Source: Proales similis (lineage: Eukaryota; Rotifera; Eurotatoria; Ploima; Proalidae). From it: a stretch of DNA of 64,000 nt. This document shows positions 34,144 to 44,771 of this stretch, one piece after another. The DNA lies in NCBI GenBank assembly GCA_019059635.1, contig JAGVRJ010000001.1:62001-126000 (forward strand), in the 5' to 3' direction. Every line of letters starts with the position of its first letter. The first letter of the stretch is position 1. The translations under genes and the position numbers were made by a program. The notes beneath the pieces are model-generated. The model was not told the origin of the DNA, did not search any database, and was given only the letters and a program-made list of their open reading frames with translations.

Positions 34144-35334
34144 ATGAAGTTGATGGTATTGCTGCTGCTGGCTAGCATCTGGTGGCAGCCGACCCGGGCT
34201 GAGCATTGCGTCGGATTTTACAACTATTCGTCATGTGTGAATGTGATATGCAACGAGGACTCAGAGCGTCGCCTCCTCTACCCCAGTGAGCTGATCGCGG
34301 TGAGGAGAAAAATGTTCATTCGAGTAGAGCTGAACGCCAGAGGCGACGTTTTAGACTCCAAATGGACGATTCCTTGGCTTGAGAGTATCGATCTCTACAA
34401 GTTGAAAGTGAGAGTGGAAAGCGCGAGTGGAATGGAAGTCACTGAGAGCGCATTCGGCACGGTAGGCATCAACAGCATGAGCGAACTGCTTCTGTTCAAC
34501 TCGTCACTCAATCTTTTCTATCGACATCGTCCGTTTGATTGGTTCTGCGATCTTACATTCCACGACAACAGACTAGATCCGCCATTGTCTTCGTTTCGTT
34601 TCGTCATATTCGATCGAGTAATATTTCCCAACTTCACGTGTCCGATTGTGTTCAAGCACAGCAACATAGAGTCGCTCTATTTGTTTAAGCAAACGCCATC
34701 AAATAGACTGAAATTTCTCAAGTTCAACCAAACAATTCAAGATCTAAACAGCACCATATTAAACTTGCACATTCACGCAAGCGCTCTCGTGCTCGAGTCG
34801 AGTCTACTCGATCCAAGCGTGTTCAAACGAACTAGACAAGTGTCTATTGAGTTCTGCAATTTAACTTCAATCGAGCCGGACGCATTCGAAGGGCTCAAGT
34901 TCATTGAAATTGTTCGACTGTGGCTTTTTAATTTTGAGCAATTCATGTCAAAAGGCGATCACAGGTGGCTGCGTTCTTTGCCAGGCAATACTGAAATTGA
35001 GCTGAGCGATGAGCTTGACTCATACTCGTATCCAGACGAACATTATTGTGCTCTCAGCGAATTCTACCGAGCGAATATTCGTGTAAAAATATCAGCGCGC
35101 CGACTATTGCAGTGCACTTGCACACTTTTGGCTTTACTTGGCAACGAACAACTGCACCGTGATTCGACTAATTGTGACCGATTCGACTCTAGCCGATGTC
35201 TACACTTGACCTGCACGTCTAAGAGAGTGAATCCGTTCAACTCGGCCATTCGGAACCGTGCCCCCTCGATCTTGAGGCAGATAATTCCTGCGTTTGTCTT
35301 TTTTATCCAACGCCATTCAATATTCTGTTCTTGA
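34144..35334 (+). CDS. Secreted leucine-rich-repeat-like protein
   Basis: Single exon, 396 residues. Signal peptide MKLMVLLLLASIWWQPTRA then a cysteine-containing N-cap. The body has irregular leucine-rich repeats: leucines and phenylalanines at about 24-residue spacing, with a recognisable repeat late in the protein (SIEFCNLTSIEPDAFEGL, the xxIxPxAFxGL pattern). A C-terminal cysteine cap (CTCTLLALLG...C...C...C) follows. Several N-glycosylation sequons (NYS, NSS, NFT, NQT, NST) agree with secretion. Similar arthropod and spiralian proteins are often annotated by loose similarity to a luciferase-associated LRR subunit, but that name says nothing about function. The last 25 residues are hydrophobic in part and may be a weak anchor. 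Partner unknown. Confidence 0.75.
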   Translation: MKLMVLLLLASIWWQPTRAEHCVGFYNYSSCVNVICNEDSERRLLYPSELIAVRRKMFIRVELNARGDVLDSKWTIPWLESIDLYKLKVRVESASGMEVTESAFGTVGINSMSELLLFNSSLNLFYRHRPFDWFCDLTFHDNRLDPPLSSFRFVIFDRVIFPNFTCPIVFKHSNIESLYLFKQTPSNRLKFLKFNQTIQDLNSTILNLHIHASALVLESSLLDPSVFKRTRQVSIEFCNLTSIEPDAFEGLKFIEIVRLWLFNFEQFMSKGDHRWLRSLPGNTEIELSDELDSYSYPDEHYCALSEFYRANIRVKISARRLLQCTCTLLALLGNEQLHRDSTNCDRFDSSRCLHLTCTSKRVNPFNSAIRNRAPSILRQIIPAFVFFIQRHSIFCS

Positions 35335-35588
35335 TTTTTATAATATTTTCATTCACTCAAGTGAGAGAGCCGGTTACCCTGAAGTTTTTCTCTTTTAAAA
35401 TGAGCGTACTTTATTTTGAAATTATCACAATAAATAGTTTTTTACGAGATGGTCAAGTAATTTGGGACTGGGTAATCAAATCAGAACTAGTTGGCTATTA
35501 GAGGATAAAAATGCTGTGATCTGTAATTTATAAATGAAATATATAAATCGATCAGGAACAAGCAGTTGAGACTCGCTGATTTAATCGG

Positions 35589-36598
35589 CTACTTTTTCGT
35601 AACTGATAAGCTGCCAGTAATATCGGTTTGGCGTGATTTTTTGAAGCTAAAAGCAGGATTAAAAAGCATGTAGAAGATGGGATTTGCAGACGAGTTCAGG
35701 TGTTCAAGAAGGGCGGCTATGATGTGCAGATAGAAGGGATGAGAATCACTAAATCCGGTGATGATCACAATGCCGTACGGCAACCAGCAGACAACAAAGA
35801 GCGCAAATGAAATGAATAAGCTCCTGGCCACCGCTATTGAGCGAGCTTCACGTCTGCTCATGTTGGCTTGCTGGCTGAAATAATTCTTCTTCCTGAGGAA
35901 CCAGAATATGCGGAAATAGCAGAATCCGATCAGGGCGCACGGTATGAAAATGGCAGTGATAGGCATGAACATTGTGTAGCTGTGATTTGCCAATCTGCTA
36001 ACTTGTTTAGAAAAATGCCAAAAAATGTTAAAAGAATGATAGCCGCTCACCTGTTCCAGTTGCATTGAGCCGCTTTGGGGTCGAAAAAGTGACCACCCCA
36101 GCCAACCAAATTGGGCAGGTCTATGAGAAAGCCGCAAATCCAAGCCAAAGCGCAGAATAAAAACGCGTTCCGGCGGGTAAAGATAACCTGATAAAATCTG
36201 TTATGACAAATGTTCAAGTAACGATTGATGGCCAAAAATCCCATGTTGAAAAGGCTTGTCGCACACATGAATAAACACCAGGCTCCAAGGAAAATGCAGA
36301 AACCCATTCGCTCTTCAAAGTAGCCTTGGCTATGTATTATGCCCACGTTGGTGAACGTGTGCACCAGCGTCGAGATGCCCAGGTCGGACAGGGCCAGGTT
36401 GGCCATGAGCATGTAAGTTGGGTTGCTACGCAATTTGGGATCGCGTATGATGGACCAGATCACAGTAAGATTACCCAACACACCGACCACTATTCCAATG
36501 AAGTTCAGGAGCAGATATGGATAATAAGCAAAGCCCTGTTCCAGCAAATAATTCAACCACCTTGTCTCATTGGCTGTGCTGTTTGAGAAATTTAACAT
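35589..36598 (-). CDS. Rhodopsin-family GPCR, melatonin/Moody-Tre1-like, member 1
   Basis: Two exons: 36598-36051 and 35994-35589; 317 residues. The ATG at 36598-36596 is chosen; an in-frame TTG lies just upstream. Seven membrane segments. Helix 1 has GN; helix 2 has NLALSDLG; the helix 3 end reads NRYLNICH instead of DRY, as in melatonin-type receptors; helix 6 has CWLPYG; helix 7 reads NPIFY. The second extracellular loop carries a WGGHFFDPKAAQCNW signature shared by all three receptors in this cluster. The single intron falls after NR in the second extracellular loop region, at the same phase in all three. A C-terminal PAF motif and short polar tail follow. Ligand unknown. This copy is diverged in DNA from the other two. 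Confidence 0.88.
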
Positions 36599-37193
36599 TT
36601 TCTTGTGCAAAGTATTCTCAAATCTTATGATAAATAAGAAAACAAAGACTACTTATTTAAGAGGCTTTGAAAGATTATGAGATAGAATATTGTGCACGCT
36701 ACATTTTTCTTCCAATTACATGAGTATTGAAAGGGAAAGGAAATTATTTTGCACGAATGAGATGAACAGAAAAGTCGAATCTGTGCGGAAAGAAGCTGCG
36801 TACCCATCAATATTCTATTGATCAAAATGTCTTGTCACGATATTCTCCGCTTGATTCTTTTCGATAACATAAAGCCGAACATTGAAAAAAGTAAATTGTA
36901 CTCACACATAAATATTGAGCTAATAAAGAAGGCTAAGGAAAAGTGAAAGAAAATCGCCACATGGAATAATAGGAAGTGAGTTTGGTTGTTTTTCATTCGG
37001 TCTGCATCTAGTTAGAAAATCTGGTTCGGACATGACGATGAAGAATAGATAAGAAAGGCTCAGTTCAAAGTAAGAAATCAGAAAAGAAGAATGCGACTTA
37101 AAACAACAACTTTATTTTAGACTCTAACTAAGCACGAACGAATTTGATGTTGTATTTATTACAACACAAAGGGTAGTTTTGTATGACGTGAGC
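36599..37193. other. Intergenic, no gene seen
   Basis: Upstream flank of GPCR member 1 and 3' flank of member 2 (both minus). A/T-rich. A minus-strand AATAAA-type motif occurs near 37110-37118. Confidence 0.45.
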
Positions 37194-38233
37194 TTAGTGT
37201 TTGGTGCTTGCGAAGGTGTGATCATTCTTATTAAGGGTTTCACCAGAATTTGTGATCCTAGTCTTGAGGCTAAATGCAGGATTAAGGGCCATGTAAAAGA
37301 CGGCGTTCATGGTGGAGTTGATGTGCGCCATGAAGGTGACTGTGGCGTGCACCGACATGGGGAAATGGTCCTGGTAGCCGAAGGCGATCACCAGCCCGTA
37401 CGGCACCCAGCAGACGGTGAACAGCGCGAACGAGGCGAACAGGCTCTTGGCGATGGCGAGCGAGCGCTTCATGCGGCGCACGCTCATGTCCTTGCTCTTG
37501 GTGGCCGTGGAGCCGGCCGTCTTGCGCCGCGCAAACACAAATATGCGCGCGTAGCAGATGCCGATGGCCGCGCACGGAATGAAGATGGCCGTGGTGGGGA
37601 AAAACACCGAGTAGCTCGGACTGGCCAGCCTGCTCAACAGCCAAGGTGTCAGGTCGGTCGACTCGGAGACGCGCGCGCAGCTTACCGGTTCCACATGCAG
37701 TTGGCCGACTTGGGGTCGAAAAAGTGGCCGCCCCAGCCGACAAAGTTGGGCAGGTCGACGAGGCAGCCGCAGAGCCAGGCGAGCGCGCACATCGCCACAC
37801 TGTTGCGCCAGGTGAACAGGCGCCCGTACAGCTGGTTGTGGCAGATGTTCAGGTAGCGGTTGAGCGCCAAGAAGCCCATGTTGAACAAGCTGGTCGCGCA
37901 GGCGATCAGACACCACGAGCCCAGAAAGATGCAGAGCGCCATGCGCTCGCGGAAATAGTGCTCGCCGTGCAGGATGCCCACGTTGGTGAACGTGTGCACC
38001 AGCGTCGAGATGCCCAGGTCGGACAGGGCCAGGTTGGCCAGCAGCATGTAGGTCGGGTTCGAGCGCAGCTTCCGGCTCCGCAATATCGAGCCGAGCACCA
38101 CCAGGTTGCCCAGAGTGCCTACCACGATGCCCACAAAGCTCAGCGCCATGTAAGGTATGTAGATGAAGCCGTGGTCTTCCAGATAGTTTATTTCTATGGT
38201 TTTGTTTTTGCTTACATTTAATTCTTCAAACAT
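37194..38233 (-). CDS. Rhodopsin-family GPCR, melatonin/Moody-Tre1-like, member 2
   Basis: Two exons: 38233-37686 and 37629-37194; 327 residues. Start taken as the ATG at 38233-38231. Seven membrane segments with NLALSDLG (helix 2), NRYLNICH (helix 3 end), CWVPYG (helix 6) and NAVFY in helix 7. NRY plus NAxxY is the combination known from melatonin receptors. The core from codon 14 to the NPAF at the end of helix 7 is nearly identical in DNA to member 3. Only the N-terminal tip (MFEELNVSKNKTIEI, one N-glycosylation sequon) and the C-tail after NPAF differ. The core is GC-rich with strong G/C third positions, unlike flanking DNA and member 1. Confidence 0.9.
37276..38194 (-). repeat. 919 bp homogenised GPCR core, copy 1
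   Basis: Matches 41234-42152 without indels. I find two substitutions: T at 37341 against C at 41299, and C at 38102 against T at 42060. Both edges lie inside coding exons, and flanking sequence shows no similarity. The included intron is identical too. Confidence 0.95.
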
Positions 38234-38823
38234 CCCTTTCAAACGTTAGTATTTGAAATGTCTATTCATCTAAAAGAAATCTGAACTCTTATGAATACGA
38301 GATTTTTTCTGTTTTATTTTCTGAATTGGAATTGTACGAAAAAATACTAAAAGCCATTTTCTTTCTCATTTTTCAAAAATGACGAATGACATTCTGCTCT
38401 TCCTATAATTATTGCCATTTATGTCCATACATGTTACAGTCGCTCATTTCCTTTCAGTTACAATTACCGGCATGAATATTTGCGTGTTAGCCAGAACCAT
38501 TTATTGCCTTTTTATTCTCTTTCTGTCTAGGCCTGAAGAATTCATATTTAATTACATATTGAATATATTCATTTATCTTCCCCTGGCGACAAACAAAGTA
38601 GACCAGCTGAAGCTTAGCCCTGCATTGTATGAAACCTAAATTCTTGCTCGCTCAGCTTATTTCCGCCTGTCTGGAATTGGCCCAGTCAGGCAATCGGAGG
38701 CGAGCATGTAAAATTGCTGAGAAAGAAATGCTTTCGTTGAGTTTATTTTGTTTTGTTGCGACAATAGGGTGATTTCGTGCTCTGATAACATCAATAATAC
38801 AAAGACTCAATCCGATCCCGGTC
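38234..38823. other. Divergent promoter region
   Basis: Head-to-head spacer between GPCR member 2 (-) and CLP1 (+). A/T-rich; no gene recognised. Confidence 0.45.
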
Positions 38824-40482
38824 ATGGAAAAGAGTGAAAAGAATCTTAGAAGCGTAAGGAATTTTTGACTTTTGTTTCAGTGAACACGAAAAGCATTGAG
38901 TTTTAAGACCGAGTTTAATCTGGAACCCTACAGCGAGCTTCGCGTGGAGACAGACAGCAGATGTTCCATTCAGGTGCACATTTATGTAATTCAATTTTGC
39001 GTGCGCATCGTCAAGTCTGAATCTTAAAGCTCAAGTCTGGCCTGGCTGAAATATTTGGCACCGAGCTGTCAAAGGGCAAAGATTATGTGTTTGAACGGGG
39101 CGGGAAATTTGCCATATACTCGTGGCACGGCTGCTCTCTGTCGATGTCGGGCAGCTCTGAAGATGCCTATGTGGCTCAGGAAACACCGATGGTCAATTAT
39201 TTAAATATACATGTGGCTCTTGAACAGCTTCGAACTGCAGCCGTTAAAAAGCAAATATCAGGCCCTCGCGTGATGGTCGTTGGCCCCGATGACGTGGGAA
39301 AGTACTGAAAATGAAATTTAAAAAACAAAAGAGCCCAGCTCAAGTCCGATCTAATCAGAGTAAAATTTTTTCCTTTAAAGATCCACACTCTGTCGCATGC
39401 TCTTGAACTGGGCAGTTAGAGCGGGCCGTTTGCCCATATTTGTCGATTTGGATGTGACTCAAAACTCCATCTGCTTGCCTGGTGCTATCGCAGCATTGGT
39501 TGTTGAGCGGGCTGCGCCTGTAGACGAGCCGTTTAATCCGGATGCGCAGTTGGTCTATCATTTTGGCTACAAGACACCCGCCGAGAATCCAACCCTTTAT
39601 CAGCGAGTAATAAGTGTGTTGCGCGACGCCGTCAATTTTCGATGCGAGCAGATTCCTTCAAGTACGAGAGCCGGCAAAAGGCTCATTCAAAATGATCAGG
39701 ACCAATTTATAACATTCGCCTTCAATCTTAGATTTGCACAGCGGGGTGATAATCAACACGAGCGGTTGGATTAAAGACGATGGCTTCAAGTCTCTTTTGC
39801 ATGCCATCGAAGAGTTTGAGGTCAGCTGTGTGCTTGTTATCGATCAGGAGAGATTGAGAGTTGAACTGAAACGCGACTTGCCAAATCATGTAAATGTGGT
39901 TTCACTGCCCAAGTCCGGAGGAGTGGTAGCAAAGTCAGTCGAGCTGCGCAACCAGATCAGAAACGAGCGTGTCCGCGAGTACTTCTACGGAAACAGTCGG
40001 CAACAATTTTATCCGCACACGATCGAGTTGGCGTTCAGTGAAGTGCATCTATTCAAAATCGGGGCACCCAAACTACCCGACTCGTGTCTGCCAATGGGAA
40101 TGAAGGCTGAAGACAATTACACAAAAGTGTTCGAGATCAGTCCATGTAAGCATTTACTCATCAATCGCCTAATGAATGTCTGTGTCTTCAAAGAGGTTTT
40201 CAAATCGAAGCTAGCGCCCTCGTAAACCATTTATTGTCCGTGAGCCATGCAGAAGATTCTACAGAACCTAACAGTTTGCTAGAGACAAACATTTCCGGCT
40301 ACTTGAGTGTGTAAGTGCATTAAGATATGCCAAATCAAAACGCTCCTTAATTCAGTCATGTTTTAAAAAGGACTAATGTGGACATGGAACGAGGCACTCT
40401 GACGGTCTTATCTCCACAACATCGTCCTCTTCCATGCAACATCTTGTTGGCTAGTGATATACAATACGTTGACTTAAAATAG
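38824..40482 (+). CDS. CLP1: Polyribonucleotide 5'-hydroxyl kinase CLP1
   Basis: Seven exons: 38824-38853, 38908-38973, 39030-39301, 39381-39661, 39732-40145, 40211-40310, 40356-40482; 429 residues (human 425). CLP1 phosphorylates 5'-hydroxyl RNA ends and works in mRNA 3' processing (cleavage factor II) and tRNA splicing. The N-terminal domain has LAEIFGTELSKGK and the WHGCS motif; Walker A GPDDVGKST is split by intron 3; GVIINTSGWIKDDG, QERLRVELKRDLP, LPKSGGVV and REYFYG follow; the C-terminal domain ends DIQYVDLK (human DIRFMDLK). Walker A has D where human has T. The alignment is gapless across all exon joins, which fixes the splice sites. Exon 1 is only 30 bp. Confidence 0.95.
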
Positions 40483-40658
40483 CCTTCGAAAACTTGTTCG
40501 ATTTTGCACATAAACTTGTTTAATTCATTTCTTACAATTTAATCAGAGCCGCTTTCAGAGCCGCAAATTAACTAGAGACCGTGTTGAAAATCGGTCAGAT
40601 GAAGCTTTCCTAGTTTTAATCTCAATAGAAAATAACTTTTAAAAAGCTGGTGTGCATT

Positions 40659-40928
40659 ATGGCGCGAATAAACAACTCGCGCAAGGCCCTGTTTGCAAAC
40701 TCATTCAAGGCAGGTATCGAGCATCCAGGCTTGATTAGAAGCAACAGTCTGTTGAGTAAATTAGACATTGCCGAAAAGGCGCTCGCAAATGTTCATGCCG
40801 AAAACGAGTTTAATGTGGCCGTGAAGGAGTCGCACAAAGATCGAATGAATAACATGCGACAGCTGCTCACTCAAATAGAACAAGACAACTGGATGTACAA
40901 AAATCCCAACAAACTAATCGGTCTTTGA
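40659..40928 (+). CDS. Small helical protein, unknown
   Basis: Single exon, 89 residues, starting MARINNSRKALFANS and ending WMYKNPNKLIGL. No signal peptide or membrane helix. The centre (about residues 25-75) is amphipathic helix with a heptad-like pattern (LLSKLDIAEKALANVHAENEF). Composition is ordinary for coding DNA here and the frame sits alone, 176 bp after CLP1 and tail to tail with GPCR member 3, so I take it as a gene. I cannot name the family. Confidence 0.6.
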   Translation: MARINNSRKALFANSFKAGIEHPGLIRSNSLLSKLDIAEKALANVHAENEFNVAVKESHKDRMNNMRQLLTQIEQDNWMYKNPNKLIGL

Positions 40929-41082
40929 AACTTTCAACTTCAATTAAAAGCAATTAAACCTGAAAGGATCTTACTTATAATCAATTTATTCAAATTAAAT
41001 AAATCTGAGTGCGAATTAGATTAGTAAAAAAGAATAAAAAAGGATGATATGGATAGTTGGACGAAATTTTCTATTCAATAAC

Positions 41083-42167
41083 TCAAACAAAAATCACTTG
41101 AGATTTTTCGAACAAAATAGGTGAGCTGGTTGGTTGAGCCGCTTGTTGGGGATTAAGCTTTGACATAGACTCGATCCGTTTGAATTTTGTTACACAAGTT
41201 CGTTCTGTTTTTGAAGTTTGCCTTATCCTAAAGGCAGGATTAAGGGCCATGTAAAAGACGGCGTTCATGGTGGAGTTGATGTGCGCCATGAAGGTGACCG
41301 TGGCGTGCACCGACATGGGGAAATGGTCCTGGTAGCCGAAGGCGATCACCAGCCCGTACGGCACCCAGCAGACGGTGAACAGCGCGAACGAGGCGAACAG
41401 GCTCTTGGCGATGGCGAGCGAGCGCTTCATGCGGCGCACGCTCATGTCCTTGCTCTTGGTGGCCGTGGAGCCGGCCGTCTTGCGCCGCGCAAACACAAAT
41501 ATGCGCGCGTAGCAGATGCCGATGGCCGCGCACGGAATGAAGATGGCCGTGGTGGGGAAAAACACCGAGTAGCTCGGACTGGCCAGCCTGCTCAACAGCC
41601 AAGGTGTCAGGTCGGTCGACTCGGAGACGCGCGCGCAGCTTACCGGTTCCACATGCAGTTGGCCGACTTGGGGTCGAAAAAGTGGCCGCCCCAGCCGACA
41701 AAGTTGGGCAGGTCGACGAGGCAGCCGCAGAGCCAGGCGAGCGCGCACATCGCCACACTGTTGCGCCAGGTGAACAGGCGCCCGTACAGCTGGTTGTGGC
41801 AGATGTTCAGGTAGCGGTTGAGCGCCAAGAAGCCCATGTTGAACAAGCTGGTCGCGCAGGCGATCAGACACCACGAGCCCAGAAAGATGCAGAGCGCCAT
41901 GCGCTCGCGGAAATAGTGCTCGCCGTGCAGGATGCCCACGTTGGTGAACGTGTGCACCAGCGTCGAGATGCCCAGGTCGGACAGGGCCAGGTTGGCCAGC
42001 AGCATGTAGGTCGGGTTCGAGCGCAGCTTCCGGCTCCGCAATATCGAGCCGAGCACCACTAGGTTGCCCAGAGTGCCTACCACGATGCCCACAAAGCTCA
42101 GCGCCATGTAAGGTATGTAGATGAAGCCGTGGTCTTCCAGATAGTTTATTTCCCTTTTTCTGCTCAT
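41083..42167 (-). CDS. Rhodopsin-family GPCR, melatonin/Moody-Tre1-like, member 3
   Basis: Two exons: 42167-41644 and 41587-41083; 342 residues. The membrane core, including NRYLNICH, the WGGHFFDPKSANC loop, CWVPYG and NAVFY, has the same protein sequence as member 2. The N-terminus is shorter (MSRKREINYL) and lacks the glycosylation sequon of member 2. The C-tail after NPAF is different and longer, with basic residues and several Ser/Thr (RIRQTSKTERTC...). Same core with different tails implies the same ligand but different trafficking, arrestin or G-protein handling. That is inference. The intron is identical to that of member 2. Confidence 0.9.
41234..42152 (-). repeat. 919 bp homogenised GPCR core, copy 2
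   Basis: Partner of 37276-38194, offset 3958 bp, same orientation. CLP1 and the small orphan gene lie between the copies, and neither is duplicated. Confidence 0.95.
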
Positions 42168-43471
42168 ATTTTTATGAATAGTTCTAGATAAAGAATCTCT
42201 TAGACGCCTCTTATTTAAACCTCTTTTGAGAATATAGCTTTGGGTTTTAGGCTGTTATTATGAGTGCTTCCGCTCTTTCCCTCTAATTAACTTTACCAGA
42301 TATTCCTTACTGATTTACCAATATCCTTTGCCATTTGATATCCCTTTTTTCATTTTTTTTGTATTTTAAATAATGTGTCTGGCCCAAATTTTCGTCCTTA
42401 GAGCCTTTCAATCTTTTATTATTCTATATTTTCATGGTATGCTTTTAATTTACAGCAACCGCTCTTGCTCGTATAAATTCTTTGATAAATAGCTTTGCTT
42501 TAAAATGTGTGAATTGTACCCTAGGCGGGTTTCCAGCATTATCCCTTCCCGTATTAGTGATGACGTACATGCTTCCTGTTTCTTTCATATCTGACATCCT
42601 GTTCTCTATCTAGAGCTCATTAATTTTTTTCTCTTGCTCTCAGTTTTTCTTTCGTATTTTTCATGAACATACATATATCTTTCTTAACGTACAAAAAATC
42701 GACTTCCCGCAATCACAACTCGTTCCGTTCAGTTTGCGTTGATCTGATACTTGCTTTCATAATTATTTTCCATAACCAAACTTGACACTGTTTCATCACC
42801 GATTAGCAGCTGGTCTCAGCAGATACAATTATTCCAATTTCCTGCCGTTTCATAAGCCTAGATTTTTTTTATCCGAAATGTACTTGAGAAATTAATTTTC
42901 TTCTCTTTCTAACCTCTTCATATTCGATTTGATAAAAGGCGAAGGACAGGCTTACTGTAAAATATCAAATTCTCGAAATGGGACGCCACGCCAATGGATT
43001 TCTGGGTATAGATTTCATAAAATATGAGACTGGGCGTTAATGAAGGCGTATCCATTAATGACACTTGAAGGATATATGAGCGCTGAATAAAGGACATCGG
43101 ATGGCAAAAAAATGTTCATCCCAATCATCGGCTCGCAGAGGATTTAATAAGAAATGAGAATAGTAAGAAGAAAGAAATAACTTAAATAGAGTGTTGATTA
43201 GCTCTTAAGGGCGTCGGCGTCGGTTATTTCCCATCAAAAACGAGATGTATTGTTGCTCTTTGATCTTGATTAAAGCGAAAGCTATTAATCCCGACACAAG
43301 GAAAGCTTTTCCAAATCGATTTGCGAAAGCGTTGAGACAAAAACCGGATAAAGAATTCGCGGATTTAAAATCCCCTGCTGCCACTCGGTGCCTTCTAAAA
43401 TAGATTTCCAAAGCTCTTAATCGCTCTCATTACCTTCAGAGACAGAAAAGAAATAGAAATTCAAAATCATC
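42168..43471. other. Intergenic, no gene seen
   Basis: Divergent spacer between GPCR member 3 (-) and the next GPCR (+). Very A/T-rich with T-runs. No frame of note; one short minus-strand frame at 43205-43411 is discounted. Confidence 0.45.
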
Positions 43472-44578
43472 ATGAATTCGAGTTTGCCAAATCAAACTGT
43501 GAGCCGACTGAGCCTTGACGAAATGCTCGTGCTCTATGGCAGCAGTTGGTTCAGTGATATAATGTGGGTGTTTATCTACATGCCAGCTTCGGCGATAGGC
43601 TGTGTGTTGAACTTGATCAACTTTTTGGTGTTCAGCCGCAAAGAATTCAGCATAAAACTCTACACTTACTTCAAGCTAATGACGCTCTGCTGCTGCATTT
43701 TCTGCTTTATCAGCATTTGGTACCCGCTTGCCATGACCAAACGCTTCTTTTTGGGCAAAGATACTCATCTGGGCGCTATATACATATGCCATGTTTATAT
43801 CCCGATCTGCAATTTGCTGTTTTATTTTATCACAGTCTTGGACATTCTCATTCTGATCGATCGTTTGGCTACGTTCATTCCCAAGCTGAAGAGTGTCTAC
43901 AACAAGCAGAGCGCAAATCGACTTTGTCTCATCGCTTTTCTCATTTGTCTAGCTCTTGACTTTCCATATTTTTTCGTGTTCGTGCCCAAACCTTGGTACT
44001 ATCGCTATCTCGACGAGCAGTCGAACGTAGTCACTCTCACCTTTTACATAATCGGCGCCAGTGACTTTGCCGTGTCTCTAACCGGCACCATTATAACATA
44101 CTTGATCTATGTGTTTCGCGACATTCTAACAATTGTTATAATTGTCATTCTGAATATAATATCAATCTACTATTTGAGGCGTCACTTGAGCAAAAGAGCT
44201 CAAATGTTGAAGAAAAACACGCCAGGAGTGGATAAAGAGAATGAATCGATGTCGGCGAGCACCGAAGCTGGGTCAAGCGGCAACGCCCAACAGAAGACGA
44301 AAACCAAATCTAGCAAGAGCAAGGAGGGAAAAGTTGACCGAAAAGCGTCAATCATGGTCGCCATCACCTGTACCATGACAATAATAACCAACTCGATGCT
44401 GTTTAGTTCAATAATCTACTTTTACTTTGCATGGGATGTGGTTGCAAGCGCATATGGACAAATGGCTGAGTTCAGCACACTGCTGAAATACATCCTCTAC
44501 ATAGCCATCTTCTATAATTTCAATAGCAACTACAAAACCGAGTTCAAGAAGATGTTTGGACTCGAAGCTAAGAAATAA
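43472..44578 (+). CDS. Divergent seven-transmembrane receptor, probably GPCR
   Basis: Single exon, 368 residues. Extracellular N-terminus with two N-glycosylation sequons (NSS, NQT). Seven hydrophobic segments: about residues 30-55, 66-92, 103-132, 148-170, 185-212, 216-236, then 292-320 with a short last one before the tail. The third ends LILIDRLATF, a DRY-like DRL. A polar, Lys/Ser-rich third intracellular loop of about 55 residues precedes a segment of I/T/M. The C-terminal motif FYNFNSNYKTEF replaces NPxxY. It resembles lineage-expanded invertebrate chemoreceptor-like or peptide GPCRs, but I cannot assign a subfamily. Confidence 0.75.
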   Translation: MNSSLPNQTVSRLSLDEMLVLYGSSWFSDIMWVFIYMPASAIGCVLNLINFLVFSRKEFSIKLYTYFKLMTLCCCIFCFISIWYPLAMTKRFFLGKDTHLGAIYICHVYIPICNLLFYFITVLDILILIDRLATFIPKLKSVYNKQSANRLCLIAFLICLALDFPYFFVFVPKPWYYRYLDEQSNVVTLTFYIIGASDFAVSLTGTIITYLIYVFRDILTIVIIVILNIISIYYLRRHLSKRAQMLKKNTPGVDKENESMSASTEAGSSGNAQQKTKTKSSKSKEGKVDRKASIMVAITCTMTIITNSMLFSSIIYFYFAWDVVASAYGQMAEFSTLLKYILYIAIFYNFNSNYKTEFKKMFGLEAKK

Positions 44579-44579
44579 A
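44574..44579 (+). other. AATAAA overlapping a stop codon (GPCR gene)
   Basis: The TAA stop at 44576-44578 is the middle of AATAAA. If used, the 3' UTR would be only tens of bases. Confidence 0.5.
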
Positions 44580-44771
44580 CCTGAAGCTTTATTTTAGTCC
44601 TAAAGACTTAGAGCCGCTTCTAATCAGTCAGGACGAATTGACAGTCTAGTCTGCTTTGCTTAAATAAAATTCATGCTTTTAGAAGAGTTTCTGTTGAATT
44701 TTATTGGCAAAAAAAAACAGAAATCCAAACAGTCCGCGATAAAAGTAAGCGTTCGGGCCGGTTGGTTTGTC

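Noticed and set aside
37179-38221. Long plus-strand and alternate-frame open frames over the GPCR core (and the same at 41218-42062)
   Set aside because: They are shadows caused by the GC-rich coding tract, which makes stop codons rare in all frames. The true minus frame has clear GPCR motifs.
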